NCBI RefSeq assembly: GCF_024362785.1
Contig: NZ_CP093301.1
Coordinates: 372,001-436,000, forward strand
Length of the DNA: 64,000 nucleotides
From: Evansella sp. LMS18
GTDB lineage: Bacteria > Bacillota > Bacilli > Bacillales > Salisediminibacteriaceae
Reading direction: 5' to 3'
The position numbers were made by a program, and so were the translations under genes. Positions 18,257 through 28,256 of this stretch are shown one piece after another. The notes below the pieces were generated by a model, which made no database searches, was not told the DNA's origin, and worked only from the letters and a program-made list of their open reading frames with translations. How positions within the stretch are numbered: position 1 is the first letter of the stretch; each line of letters begins with the position of its first letter.

Positions 18257-18284
18257 GGCCTTCCACATTCTGCCGTGGAAGGCC
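18257..18284. terminator. Bidirectional terminator between yjbE and spx
   Basis: Perfect 10-bp stem GGCCTTCCAC / GTGGAAGGCC between two converging genes. Confidence 0.85.
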
Positions 18285-18289
18285 GTTCT

Positions 18290-18691
18290 TTATTCGTTAA
18301 CCAGTTTTTTTGCAGCTTCCTGCAGCTGGAACGTACGTACTTTCCTCGGTAAAAACCGGCGGATTTCCGCTTCATTATACCCGACCTGAATTCTCTTTTC
18401 ATCAAGAATGATCGGACGTCTCAGCAACCCGGGATGGTCGCTGATTAATTTAAATAAATCCTGTAACGGCATAGCATCCAGTTCCACTTCCAGCTCCTGA
18501 AATACCTTTGAACGGGTAGAGATAATTTCATCTGTTCCGTCCTCCGTCATTCTGACTACCTCTTTTACTTCTTCCACTGTTAGCGGCTCTGAAAAAATAT
18601 TTCTTTCTTTAAATTCAATATCGTTTTCCTGCAGCCATGCTTTTGCCTTCCGGCAGGATGTGCAGCTTGGGGATGTGAATAATGTAACCAT
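18290..18691 (-). CDS. spx: Transcriptional regulator Spx
   Basis: An ArsC-like RNA polymerase-binding regulator of thiol and cell-wall stress. The redox switch CTSC lies at residues 10-13 in [16 protein letters not shown]. The [26 protein letters not shown] segment follows near the C-terminus. At 133 aa it has the normal length. It is controlled post-translationally by SpxH-ClpXP, whose adaptor gene is also in this window. In B. subtilis spx is cotranscribed with yjbC; here a small gene and about 700 bp intervene. Confidence 0.95.
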   Translation of the reverse strand: MVTLFTSPSCTSCRKAKAWLQENDIEFKERNIFSEPLTVEEVKEVVRMTEDGTDEIISTRSKVFQELEVELDAMPLQDLFKLISDHPGLLRRPIILDEKRIQVGYNEAEIRRFLPRKVRTFQLQEAAKKLVNE

Positions 18692-19070
18692 AAAGCGAAT
18701 TCTCCCTTCTATAGGTTATCAAATAGAGAAGCTTGTATGTTAGTGTGTTAGTATGGGCAAATAGTTACAAACTTTATTATACAATAATTATTCTAATTTG
18801 GACAGAGGCGATTTTCAGATGAAATTCTGCATCCAGAACAAGTATGTATTTTTTAGCCTACATTAGCTATTACCCCGCTTCGGAAAAATATAAACATAAA
18901 AAATTTATTTTTTTGATAATTTACTCCTTTTATCCTCACCTATATTATACGTTATTTTATTGCTGAAGGTTTCGAAAATCAGAAAAAAATTGTACTTTTT
19001 TTCACAAAGAGCAACATCTATTATCAATTGTCTGGCTTAATTATCAATAAGGCCGGAAAACGAAAGAAAT
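18692..19070. other. Intergenic region upstream of spx
   Basis: AT-rich DNA that should contain the spx promoters. No frame with a good ribosome binding site and no recognisable RNA element is visible. Confidence 0.45.
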
Positions 19071-19095
19071 GGCCGCCCATTATTTCAGGGCAGCC
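19071..19095 (-). terminator. Terminator of the 42-aa gene
   Basis: GGCTGCCC / GGGCGGCC hairpin (one G-U pair) followed on the minus strand by ATTTCTTTCGTTTTCC; the T tract is imperfect. Confidence 0.6.
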
Positions 19096-19101
19096 TTATA
19101 T

Positions 19102-19230
19102 TCAGGCGATGGTCTTTGACTGGGAAACAGGTCCTCTGTTCGGGAGTCTGTTCACTTCATCCCATTTTCGCTTCAGCAAGTCTTTCCATAAGCCTTTTTT
19201 TAACTTCTTTCTCTTTGTGCTGCCTTTCAT
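19102..19230 (-). CDS. Small basic protein, 42 aa
   Basis: ATG at 19230 follows AAAGGAG at about 10 bases. The product is strongly basic at the N-terminus (KRKKLKKGLWKDLLKRKW) and ends RGPVSQSKTIA. It looks amphipathic, without a membrane helix. It lies between spx and yjbC on the same strand and has its own terminator-like hairpin. I do not recognise it; a nucleic-acid or membrane-surface interaction is conceivable, but nothing more can be said. Confidence 0.55.
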   Translation of the reverse strand: MKGSTKRKKLKKGLWKDLLKRKWDEVNRLPNRGPVSQSKTIA

Positions 19231-19288
19231 ATAAAACACGCTCCTTTCATGTGTTTTCTGGAAAGACATCATACAAGCATCTATATTC

Positions 19289-19318
19289 CAGCCTGCCTGT
19301 TTAAACAGACAGGTTGGT
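19289..19318. other. Stable hairpin downstream of yjbC
   Basis: CCAGCCTG / CAGGTTGG stem whose loop contains the palindrome CTGTTTAAACAG. It lies 11 bp past the yjbC stop and may be a terminator, but lacks a clear T run. Confidence 0.45.
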
Positions 19319-19328
19319 CACCAGATAA

Positions 19329-19886
19329 TTAAGAAGTGGCCTCTGTTTCGTTAAACGTCAAGACTTTATCTGTATCTTCATAGGACTCTCCGTAAAGTTC
19401 TGTATCTTTATACGTATGAATATTTTCGTACGTGTGACGCATCTTCTCATAAATACTTTCTTCAGATTCATCTGTGGGAGACCAGTACAGTATTTCCATC
19501 TCATTAACCTTCCCTGTATCTAAAGAACGTCTCCGGTAACCGATCGACTGTGCATGACTGAATCCTTCCCGTGCATAAAACCTCTGCCTCTTTTGAGTAT
19601 CGGAATCTTCATAGTCAATTGGCTCCACTTCAAGAATAATTGGTTTCCCCTTCTTTTTCAGTTGATCCAGGAGCTTTTTACCTATCCCCTGGCCACGTGC
19701 TTTTCCGGAAACAAATAAATAATCAATGAAGATAAAATCTTCCATCTCCACATACATAAGCACATGATTTTCACTTTCATCCTTATTATATATCCCTTTC
19801 TTCTCTTTTAAAAGAAGTTCCATATGCTCCTTTGATTTCATTTCTTCTACAGGAAAATACTGATTTAGTTTTTCATACCAATTCAT
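19329..19886 (-). CDS. yjbC: GNAT acetyltransferase-like protein YjbC
   Basis: It starts MNWYEKLNQYFPVEEMKSKE, closely matching what I recall of B. subtilis YjbC. The acetyl-CoA binding loop GKARGQGIGKKLL lies at about residues 61-73. The second half has GYRRRSL and an acidic C-terminus. At 185 aa it is full length. YjbC is a member of the Spx-associated stress neighbourhood; its acyl acceptor is unknown. ATG at 19886 is used, although GGAGG is 13 bases upstream, because homologues begin there. Confidence 0.88.
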   Translation of the reverse strand: MNWYEKLNQYFPVEEMKSKEHMELLLKEKKGIYNKDESENHVLMYVEMEDFIFIDYLFVSGKARGQGIGKKLLDQLKKKGKPIILEVEPIDYEDSDTQKRQRFYAREGFSHAQSIGYRRRSLDTGKVNEMEILYWSPTDESEESIYEKMRHTYENIHTYKDTELYGESYEDTDKVLTFNETEATS

Positions 19887-20142
19887 TAATCCAAGAACCT
19901 CCACAATTTTAATTGCCGTATCTCAGTTTTGTAAGCGCAGCCACTTATATACTTTTATTATATGCAATTCTTAAAAAATGATAAACATTTCCTGACGGGC
20001 ATATATGTTAAAGGACACTTACTAACCAGACCTATTACCAATGAGACGGTTCATTCGCAAAATTACTGTCATATACTGCCGTAAGTATAGAAATGGAAAA
20101 TAAGCTGACGATTGATGTGCCTTATCAATACTTTCCTAACGT

Positions 20143-20175
20143 ACAAACAGCCGGCTATTTCAGCCGGCTGTTTGT
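20143..20175. terminator. Terminator of the glycoside hydrolase gene
   Basis: A perfect 14-bp stem (ACAAACAGCCGGCT / AGCCGGCTGTTTGT) with a 5-base loop, 8 bp after the stop at 20183. Confidence 0.85.
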
Positions 20176-20182
20176 TCACGAA

Positions 20183-21403
20183 TCAGTCATTCTCCAGCAA
20201 ATAATCCACGCCTCTTGTGTAATTGTTGCCGGCATCCCAAAGGAGAAACTCATCTATTCCATTATCGTATAAAGCCCGGATCTGAGCTTCCACTTCTTCC
20301 ACTCCGTACGGTATATAGTTGCCAGATCCAAGGTAGGATGCTGTAAAGTCCTGCAGCCATGGACGGGATACTGGTGGATTATCGAGCTGTCCAAGCACTT
20401 CATTTTCAACCTGGGAATATGCATCCACGAGCTCATACGGATACAAATCAGGCTTGTCCAGCCCAAAATGAGGTGTCCAGTGACTCGGATATATCATCGA
20501 ACTGATAACATCCACATTCTCAGATATTCGTGTGAAATTCTGTCCTATGCCCGGCGCTTCCGAGATAGTTGCAGCATAACCGAAAATATCAACAGAAACA
20601 TCCACATCGTAAGGCTCAAGACGCTCCCTCGCATAAGCAACGAAGTCTGTCACTGAATCCACCCGTTTTTGTACGTTATCTTCTCCGTCTGTATAATTGC
20701 CTACATCATAATCAAGAATATCATCCCTGTTTTCAAATCCTTCCGGGAAACGGACATAGTCAAACTGGATTTCCTGAAAACCCATTTCTGCTGCCATTAT
20801 GGCTATATCCACATTATATTCCCATACCTCTTCCAGGAACGGGTTCACAAAGGCTTCCCCTCTTCTGTTTTTCCATACTTCCCCATCCTGTGTGAATGAA
20901 AGGTCTGGTCTTTCTTCTGCAAGAACGCTGTCTTTAAAAACAACAATTCTGGCTATAGGATAAATTTCGTTTTCTTCCAGAGTCTCCATCATTCCTTCAG
21001 GGTCTGCAATCATTCTCTGGGAAATATCATAATAAGGATTGTCTTCTTCCGGTCGGTAAGTTAAGTATCCGTGATCCTCTTTTATGTCTATTACCATGGA
21101 ATTCAAAGCTGTATCATTCAAAAATTCCAGCAGATTTTCAAATCTGGCTCCGCCTGCTGAATGCCCTGTTACATAAATGCCGCGTACTGCGTCAGGATAT
21201 TCGAATGTATAACCTGAATCAAAAGTAAATCTGGCTACACGATCAGGCCATTCCCTCTCCTGCAAATTAGTACTTTTGCCAGGATGCTCGTAAGCTGTAC
21301 GCGGTCCTTCCTCATCAGCCGCTGCTCCGGACTGCAGTGTCCAGAATGCTGCCCCGAGGACAGCCAGACCACCTATTATTTGAAATTTCCCCAATGTTTT
21401 CAC
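20183..21403 (-). CDS. DUF4015 putative glycoside hydrolase, secreted
   Basis: 406 aa with an N-terminal hydrophobic segment (about 8-27, ending at an Ala-rich stretch) that fits a signal peptide or anchor, so the enzyme probably acts outside the cell. The body is the TIM-barrel family formerly DUF4015: RGIYVTGHSAGG, VIDIKEDHGY, the strand EIQFDYVRFPEG and the C-terminal EFLLWDAGNNYTRG. The substrate is unknown; a cell-wall or exopolysaccharide glycan is likely. It is highly acidic, in keeping with a saline or alkaline habitat. It is a single-gene unit. Confidence 0.85.
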   Translation of the reverse strand: MKTLGKFQIIGGLAVLGAAFWTLQSGAAADEEGPRTAYEHPGKSTNLQEREWPDRVARFTFDSGYTFEYPDAVRGIYVTGHSAGGARFENLLEFLNDTALNSMVIDIKEDHGYLTYRPEEDNPYYDISQRMIADPEGMMETLEENEIYPIARIVVFKDSVLAEERPDLSFTQDGEVWKNRRGEAFVNPFLEEVWEYNVDIAIMAAEMGFQEIQFDYVRFPEGFENRDDILDYDVGNYTDGEDNVQKRVDSVTDFVAYARERLEPYDVDVSVDIFGYAATISEAPGIGQNFTRISENVDVISSMIYPSHWTPHFGLDKPDLYPYELVDAYSQVENEVLGQLDNPPVSRPWLQDFTASYLGSGNYIPYGVEEVEAQIRALYDNGIDEFLLWDAGNNYTRGVDYLLEND

Positions 21404-21746
21404 AACCTTTTATTATGTAATATAATTTCTTCTGCGATCAGGCAAACTCCTGTCTTTATCCTATTTTCACAAATGGATAATTGTTAAACCTGATTTTGCA
21501 GTTAATGGTGCTTTTTACTATATGTTCTCAATTATACATGGGAATTATTATTTAACCAATGCCAATTAACAACTTAATTCCCTTTACTTCGATAGTTTTT
21601 TCCAATCATTTTAATCCGGGGTTTTATTATCTCCAGGAAGGTAAATGAAAATATATATTGACTTTGTCAGTGATTCTCCTTATAATCTTGAACAATATAC
21701 CTTTTTAGGATGCGGAATCTATTATAAAAGTGAGGAGGAGATGAAA
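21404..21746. other. Divergent intergenic region
   Basis: This separates the glycoside hydrolase and HD-domain genes. It is AT-rich, with no recognisable element beyond the HD gene's ribosome binding site. Confidence 0.4.
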
Positions 21747-22298
21747 ATGGAAAGAGTCAGTTTACTGGAAATTTACAAGCACCCAATCTGCCAGAAATAT
21801 GTTTCCCGGGCCGGGATGGAGCATGCTATTTCAACGGCTGAGTACGCGCTTGATTTCGCGGAAGAGTTCAAGACGGATCCTGATTTAGCTGTAAAAGCTG
21901 CATTTTTACATGATATGGGACATTACACCTGGTACAGGAATGGGAAATGGGATTACAACCTGTATAAAGAAAATGATATCCATGCTATTAAAGGTGCCGA
22001 GCGGGCCCATAAACTGCTCATTCGTCTTGGGGAACACCCAGTAAACGCAAAGGAAATCGCCCTGGCTATCCTTCTTCATACTGATTCATACCTTCCGGAA
22101 GGCCAGCTTCAGCTTAATCCCCTGCAAAAAGTTGTGGCTATGGCTGATAAAGCGGACGAGGAACCTGGCGGACACCACCATTATAAAAAAATAAGCAGAG
22201 AAAGCGCCATTGCACGCCTCCATGCACTTGATGAAAGAATTGAAGAGAAACTGTCTGCAAGGAGGACCAGCGAAGGGCGGGGCCAGCCAGCTTCGTAA
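21747..22298 (+). CDS. HD-domain metal-dependent phosphohydrolase
   Basis: 183 aa. The HD motif AAFLHDMGHYTW lies at about residues 52-63, with upstream His in AGMEHAIST and downstream DIHAIKGAERAH and LLHTDSY giving further metal ligands. Such proteins hydrolyse nucleotides or related phosphoesters. The substrate cannot be told. ATG at 21747 is chosen: GAGGAGG is 8 bases upstream, while the earlier frame from 21645 has no ribosome binding site. The Mn2+ riboswitch of the next gene begins about 120 bp downstream. Confidence 0.75.
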   Translation: MERVSLLEIYKHPICQKYVSRAGMEHAISTAEYALDFAEEFKTDPDLAVKAAFLHDMGHYTWYRNGKWDYNLYKENDIHAIKGAERAHKLLIRLGEHPVNAKEIALAILLHTDSYLPEGQLQLNPLQKVVAMADKADEEPGGHHHYKKISRESAIARLHALDERIEEKLSARRTSEGRGQPAS

Positions 22299-22416
22299 TC
22301 CCTTCCTCCCCCCTGTTTCAGGGGACTTCAGGAACACCATGTATTTGCAGCAACAAGTTTTAGTTGACTTGCAAGGAACAAAATGATAGATTAATAACAA
22401 CCAAATAAACTGCCTT

Positions 22417-22572
22417 GTAAAAAGGGGAGTAGCGACCATACAGGTTAATGAATCGTCATTTCAGCAGGATACTGCTCGGTTCATTAAGCTTTGCAGAAAG
22501 CGCAAAGTACGCAAGACCTTTTTATGAAATGTTTTTCCTTGATCAAAAAGGGGCATTTCATGAAAAGGTCTG
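22417..22572 (+). ncRNA. yybP-ykoY (Mn2+) riboswitch with terminator
   Basis: AAAGGGGAGTAGC (22421-22433) and GCAAGACCTTTTT (22511-22523) are the two conserved ends of the yybP-ykoY aptamer, with internal hairpins between. P1 can form from AAAAAGG and CCTTTTT. The same 3' strand is shared with a long terminator (AGACC...ATGAAATG / CATTTCATGAAAAGGTCT plus T run). Metal binding that stabilises P1 would therefore prevent termination, an ON switch for the antiporter gene downstream. Confidence 0.85.
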
Positions 22573-22602
22573 TTTTTTTGTCAAAAAAAGGAGACGATGT
22601 CC

Positions 22603-23607
22603 ATGATGTATGTAATTTTTGCTGCTGCAGCTTTGATCACTGTGCTGGCATCTGTAAAACTTTCATCCTATGCTGATGTTTTAAGCGAGAGAACCTCTCT
22701 CGGTGGTATGATGGTAGGTACCCTGCTTCTTGCCGGCGCCACCTCGCTTCCTGAAGTAACAACAAGTGCTACAGCTGTTTTTGTGAATAATCCTGATATA
22801 GCTGTAGGAAACGTACTTGGAAGTAACTTATTCAATCTTTTGATTCTTGCGGTTTTCGATGTAGTTTACCGAAAAAAGCAAATGATGAGCCAGATACAAA
22901 GCAGCCATCTTCTCACCGGATTTGTCAGCCTGGGGTTAACAGCTTTTATTCTTGTAGCCATCCTTACTCCAAGCGGGGTAGTTTTTCTTGGGATTGGCAT
23001 TGAATCTTATCTACTAGTAATCTTTTATATTATTAGCATGAGAACAATCTCCCGAGCCGGTTCGCCGGTAGAACATATGGAAGCAGCCGCTTCGGAAGCA
23101 GTGGAAGTCGTTGAATCTCATCATACGAGAGCAATTTCAGTCAAAAGGGCAAAAATCGGTTTTGCTATAGCAGCCGCGATAATATTCGCTTCAGGCTCCC
23201 TGTTGACCCTTTCAGGGGATGCGATTGCTGCTGCTACAGGATTAAGCTCCAGTTTTGTCGGAAGTTTCCTGATAGCAGGTGCTACATCGCTTCCCGAAGT
23301 TGTTACTGTCCTTGTAGCAATTCAGCTATTGAATTACAACCTGGCAGTTGGGAATATTCTCGGGAGCAATATTTTTAACCTGCTGATCCTAGTATTATCC
23401 GATGTATTATACAGAGGCGGCAGCATCCTTTCTGTGGCAAGCCCGGTTAGTGCTGTGACAGCTCTGGCGGTCATCGGTTTAAATATCATTGTGCTTGGGG
23501 CGATCATGTTCTGGAGAATACGCTCTCCACACAAAGGTTATGCCCTTCCTTCGATTTTGCTGATTTTACTATATGGAATTTCCAGTTACCTGATCTTCAC
23601 ATTCTAG
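22603..23607 (+). CDS. Cation antiporter of the Na+/Ca2+ exchanger (CaCA) family
   Basis: 334 aa with about ten transmembrane helices. The two alpha repeats are clear: GATSLPEVTTSATAVF...GNVLGSNLFNLL (about 45-80) and GATSLPEVVTVLVAI...GNILGSNIFNLL (about 225-265). A cytoplasmic linker separates the halves. The family exchanges Ca2+ or other divalents for Na+ or H+. The yybP-ykoY riboswitch directly upstream suggests that Mn2+ is a physiological substrate and that this is an efflux system (inference). ATG at 22603 has the best spacing to AAGGAG. Confidence 0.88.
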   Translation: MMYVIFAAAALITVLASVKLSSYADVLSERTSLGGMMVGTLLLAGATSLPEVTTSATAVFVNNPDIAVGNVLGSNLFNLLILAVFDVVYRKKQMMSQIQSSHLLTGFVSLGLTAFILVAILTPSGVVFLGIGIESYLLVIFYIISMRTISRAGSPVEHMEAAASEAVEVVESHHTRAISVKRAKIGFAIAAAIIFASGSLLTLSGDAIAAATGLSSSFVGSFLIAGATSLPEVVTVLVAIQLLNYNLAVGNILGSNIFNLLILVLSDVLYRGGSILSVASPVSAVTALAVIGLNIIVLGAIMFWRIRSPHKGYALPSILLILLYGISSYLIFTF

Positions 23608-23653
23608 GACCTAAAGGTAAGCATACTGCCAAAAATAGATTTGAAGCTAAAAT

Positions 23654-23683
23654 CCGCGGTTCCTTTTAGGAACACGCGGCTTT
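23654..23683 (+). terminator. Terminator of the CaCA antiporter gene
   Basis: CCGCGGTTCC / GGAACACGCGG hairpin with one bulge followed by CTTTTCTTT. Confidence 0.8.
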
Positions 23684-23695
23684 TCTTTGGATACA

Positions 23696-24259
23696 TTATT
23701 TTTGAAAAAAAGCTTTCTCTGAAATATCCTCTCTCGTTGTAAGTGAATGAAGCCTGGAATCAATAACCCCTTCTTCATCAATTAACAGGACGGTAGGTAC
23801 ACCGAAAACCTTATACTTTTCCTGTGCTGAACCTTCCTCATCCATAAGCACTGTCACATTACCTGCCGGCAGTGACTCTGCATACTGTAAAACATTGTTT
23901 TTACTTTGTTCTTCCTTCGTTAAGTTAACAGCAACTATATTTATATTTTCCATCAGACCTTCAGACAAAGCTAAATCCAGTTCACTCCATTGTTCTGCAC
24001 AAACGTGACACCAGGTGGTAAAAAACAAAAGCATTACTTTTTCCCCTGAAAATCCCGAAAGCTCCACTGTTTCGCCAGCAAGGTTTTTCAATGCGAAATC
24101 AGGTGCTTTATCCCCATTTTCTGATCCTTCCGCAACCTCACTCATCGTCCTTTGAGTAAGTGCAAGGTCATGGGACGAATTCATATAGAAAGCACCCGCT
24201 GCTGATAAAATAAAAAACAATGCAAACCATTGCAGTTTTCTTTTACTAAACACGAACAT
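23696..24259 (-). CDS. TlpA/ResA-like thiol-disulfide oxidoreductase
   Basis: 187 aa with an N-terminal signal anchor (about 10-27), so the thioredoxin domain faces outside. The redox motif is WCHVC at about 83-87 in LLFFTTWCHVCAEQW, and the cis-Pro loop is FGVPTVLLIDEEG. This AhpC/TSA-type fold acts in cytochrome c maturation or in keeping extracytoplasmic thiols reduced. It is not next to ccd or res genes, so its partner is unknown. It converges on the CaCA antiporter gene. Confidence 0.85.
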   Translation of the reverse strand: MFVFSKRKLQWFALFFILSAAGAFYMNSSHDLALTQRTMSEVAEGSENGDKAPDFALKNLAGETVELSGFSGEKVMLLFFTTWCHVCAEQWSELDLALSEGLMENINIVAVNLTKEEQSKNNVLQYAESLPAGNVTVLMDEEGSAQEKYKVFGVPTVLLIDEEGVIDSRLHSLTTREDISEKAFFQK

Positions 24260-24342
24260 CCCCCCTGCTACACTTTATGCATCAGGGGGGACCAGCAGTA
24301 CAATCTTTTCTATCTGCCGTTCACCAGTATTCGGTTTTTTTA

Positions 24343-25494
24343 TTACGCTCCAGTTTTCTTTGTTACTATCTTATCTACCAGTAAAGCGATTGCTCCATCC
24401 CCAGTAACGTTGGCCCCTGTTCCAAAACTATCCTGAGCCATATACAAAGCAATCATCAGGCCGATAGCCGCTTCCGAAAAGCCAAGCATGGAAGTGAGTA
24501 TTCCCAGAGCAGCCATTATCGCTCCACCCGGGACGCCTGGAGCAGCAATCATAATGATACCAAGCATTGCGATTACTGGAATTATTTCAAAAATTGAAGG
24601 AATGCTGTATCCGTCAAGTACTGACATTACAGCAACAGAACAAGTCACAATCGTGATAACACTTCCAGACAGGTGGATGGTAGCACCAAGAGGAACACTA
24701 AAGTTCGCTACTTCTTCACGCACTTTATTTTGCTTTGCCTGTCTAAGTGTTACAGGAATAGTAGCCGCGCTGCTCATTGTTCCTAATGCCGTAAAATAAG
24801 CAGGAAGCATTGTCTTAATAAGAGCAAATGGATTTCGCTTTGTCACTGTTCCGGCAATAGTATACTGAATAATGATCCACACCCAGTGGGTCGCTATCGC
24901 CGTAACAAGAACCAGGCCGAATATACGCAACGTCTCAAATACAGTCCCCTCCGCTGCCAGTCCGGCAAAAATACCCGCGATGTACACAGGGAGGAATGGG
25001 ATGATTACTTTCCTGATAATTAACTCAACAATCGCCCGACCTTCGTCAAAAACTTTAATAAGAATACCGCTTTGAAGTTTCGCCATACTGATTCCAAACA
25101 CAAATGCCAGCACTAAAGCGGTAATGACTCCCATAAGAGGAGCGATTTCAAAGGAGAAAAAAGCTTCAAGGCCGCCTCCCTCTTCAGGTGGAGTTCCTCC
25201 TGCTGAAATAAATGGCATCACAGTTATAGCAACAATAAATGCCGCAATTCCTGCCAGGAGAGTGGAAGTATAAGCCAGACCAACTGTATAACCAACCATT
25301 TTTCCTGATTCTCCCCCGAGCTGTGATACTCCGGATGCGATAAAAAATAAAATAATTAAAGGAATCATAAAGCCGATAAACTGCCCGAAGATATCAGAAA
25401 CAGTGAGCAGCAGTCTTGTTAAGAACTCGATTTGTGTAATACCGATAATAATACCTGCGACAATACCTGCAATAAGCTTCAGTATAAGTTTCAT
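24343..25494 (-). CDS. Dicarboxylate/amino acid:cation symporter (DAACS, GltP-like)
   Basis: 383 aa with about eight helices plus two re-entrant loops. Conserved motifs include the Ser-rich LGTMSSAATIPVTLRQA (HP1), the GVPGGAIMAAL segment, and DSFGTGANVTGDGAIALLVDK near the C-terminus. These carriers import glutamate, aspartate, C4-dicarboxylates or serine with Na+ or H+. The substrate is not evident. It stands alone; a good AGGAGG-type site precedes ATG 25494. Confidence 0.9.
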   Translation of the reverse strand: MKLILKLIAGIVAGIIIGITQIEFLTRLLLTVSDIFGQFIGFMIPLIILFFIASGVSQLGGESGKMVGYTVGLAYTSTLLAGIAAFIVAITVMPFISAGGTPPEEGGGLEAFFSFEIAPLMGVITALVLAFVFGISMAKLQSGILIKVFDEGRAIVELIIRKVIIPFLPVYIAGIFAGLAAEGTVFETLRIFGLVLVTAIATHWVWIIIQYTIAGTVTKRNPFALIKTMLPAYFTALGTMSSAATIPVTLRQAKQNKVREEVANFSVPLGATIHLSGSVITIVTCSVAVMSVLDGYSIPSIFEIIPVIAMLGIIMIAAPGVPGGAIMAALGILTSMLGFSEAAIGLMIALYMAQDSFGTGANVTGDGAIALLVDKIVTKKTGA

Positions 25495-25644
25495 AAAATT
25501 CCTCCCGTCTTTCTTTTTTTAAAAAAGTAAGGCTTGTACTTTTCTAAAAACTATCATGCCTCCTATTCAATAAAATAGCAATATATTTAGAAAATATTAC
25601 AATATTCGGAATTTATACTAAATTCTTATTATGAGAATATTTTT

Positions 25645-25674
25645 TTGCATTCTATCAGCTTAACCTGCTAAGAT
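25645..25674 (+). promoter_or_regulatory. Extended -10 promoter of the ykvI-like gene
   Basis: TTGCAT, 18 bases, then TGC-TAAGAT. Located about 35 bp ahead of the start at 25708. Confidence 0.5.
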
Positions 25675-25707
25675 GTTATAGTGAAAAAATATTATTGGAG
25701 GATTCAT

Positions 25708-26787
25708 ATGAGAAATTCATTTATTATTGGAAGCGCTTTTATCGGGGTTATTGTAGGGGCAGGCTTTGCTTCCGGGCAGGAGGTGCTCCAGTACTTTACC
25801 AGTTTTGGTATAATGGGCATCGTTGGCGCTGTTCTTGCTACCGCTTTATTTGCTTATACAGGAATGCTTCTCGTCTGGATTGGGAGCAAAACAAAGACTA
25901 CCTCCCATAAGGAAGTAATTTATCAGATCAGCGGAAAGGTTTTAGGGAGAGTCATTGATTACGTCTTAATATTTACCCTGTTCGGTGTAGGTGTAGTCAT
26001 GATAGCAGGAGCAGGTTCCAACCTGAACCAGCAATTTGGACTGCCGGTTGTAGCAGGAACTATTTTAATGACCCTGCTTGTACTTCTGGCTGGAACACTG
26101 AAAGTAGACAGAGTTGTAAATATTATTGGGGGTATTACACCTTTTCTGATAATATTTGTATTAATCATTTCTGTTTATAGTTTTATTAGTGCAGACGGTT
26201 CATTAAACGCATTGGATCCTGCAGCAAGGGAGATTTCTACCACACTGCCAAACTGGTTCATCTCCGCGATCAATTATGTGTCCTTTAACATTGCAGTAGG
26301 AGCTTCCATGGCTCTCGTAATGGGCGGGGCTGAAATAAACCGAAAAACCGCAGCGGTTGGCGGACTATTAGGTGGTTTAGGACTTGGAATTCTGATTCTT
26401 TTAAGTAATCTTGCTATGTTCTCTAAGGTGGAACAAGTTGGCGGCGCTGATATGCCAATGCTGCTAATTGTGAATAACCTGTCGCCTGTTTTAGGAACGG
26501 TTATGTCCATAGTAATCTTTGCAATGATATTCAACACTGCCTTAAGCATGTTTTTCTCATTTACTGCCAGGTTTACCGAAATGGATACCAGTAAATTTAA
26601 AGTGTTCTTTGCGGGCACTATGCTGATTGCTTTCATTCTCAGCTTTGTCGGCTTCACTGATCTCGTTGCTTATTTCTATCCGCTTATTGGCTATCTTGGT
26701 TTGATATTGATTGCAGTTCTGATTGTTACTCCTTTCCGAATGAGGAAAGCAGATAAAGAAGAAAAGAAAATTGAACAAGCAAATTGA
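25708..26787 (+). CDS. YkvI family membrane protein (APC-like transporter)
   Basis: 359 aa, about ten transmembrane helices. The N-terminus IVGAGFASGQEVLQYF is the broken first helix typical of LeuT/APC-fold carriers and is shared with B. subtilis YkvI, an uncharacterised relative of Na+-coupled amino-acid permeases. ATG at 25708 follows GGAGG by 6 bases. It is followed at once by a dispersed repeat, not by a terminator I can recognise. The substrate is unknown. Confidence 0.82.
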   Translation: MRNSFIIGSAFIGVIVGAGFASGQEVLQYFTSFGIMGIVGAVLATALFAYTGMLLVWIGSKTKTTSHKEVIYQISGKVLGRVIDYVLIFTLFGVGVVMIAGAGSNLNQQFGLPVVAGTILMTLLVLLAGTLKVDRVVNIIGGITPFLIIFVLIISVYSFISADGSLNALDPAAREISTTLPNWFISAINYVSFNIAVGASMALVMGGAEINRKTAAVGGLLGGLGLGILILLSNLAMFSKVEQVGGADMPMLLIVNNLSPVLGTVMSIVIFAMIFNTALSMFFSFTARFTEMDTSKFKVFFAGTMLIAFILSFVGFTDLVAYFYPLIGYLGLILIAVLIVTPFRMRKADKEEKKIEQAN

Positions 26788-26800
26788 GAAGAGTGAAATA

Positions 26801-26960
26801 AAGTGAACCTTCAATCAGTGGGGGTTTATTCATCCCCCACTGATTGTTAGTTGAACCAATCGGGATGTTAGCGTCCGTTATCTCCCGCCTATCCATCTCC
26901 GCTTCCACTCCTGTTTTGAGGATTTGAGGCGGGAGTTTTACGGAAGGTTACATCGGGATA
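26801..26960. repeat. Dispersed structured repeat, copy A (full length)
   Basis: It starts AAGTGAACCTTCAATCAGTG and ends CATCGGGATA. The left end folds (CAATCAGTGGGGG / CCCCCACTGATTG), and TCCGTTATCTCCCGCC pairs with GGCGGGAG-TTACGGA on the right. Other copies are at 28441-28490 and 60671-60805. It is non-coding and carries no transposase. It could be a MITE or a structured RNA element. Confidence 0.75.
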
Positions 26961-27079
26961 ATTAAAGTGTTTTAAGAATGAATATTTGTGCACCTTGCAT
27001 TTAGGTGTAAGAATATATATAATGATAAAAAATTAATATCATAAGCAATGATAAAGATATAGTACAATTACCCGCTGGA

Positions 27080-27240
27080 TTTCAGAGAGCTTGTGGCTGG
27101 TGTGAACAAGTACCATGGTATATTGGAATTGGGCTTTGGAGCTTTTTTGATGAAAGTGATCTTACTTATGTAAGATAATAAGGGTGGTACCGCGGTCCAT
27201 TCGTCCCTTCTCAACAGGAGACGAATGGGCTTTTTTTATT
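27080..27240 (+). ncRNA. T-box riboswitch (Trp) of trpS
   Basis: The T-box sequence AGGGTGGTACCGCGG (27181-27195) is followed by a terminator (CCATTCGTC / GACGAATGG plus seven T). Stem I starts near CAGAGAGC and has the GGTGTGAA segment. A TGG triplet in TATTGGAATTGG is the likely Trp specifier. Uncharged tRNA-Trp would stabilise the antiterminator and allow trpS transcription. A TACAAT -10 lies at 27063-27068. Confidence 0.93.
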
Positions 27241-27245
27241 TTTGA

Positions 27246-28256
<1,011 letters not shown>

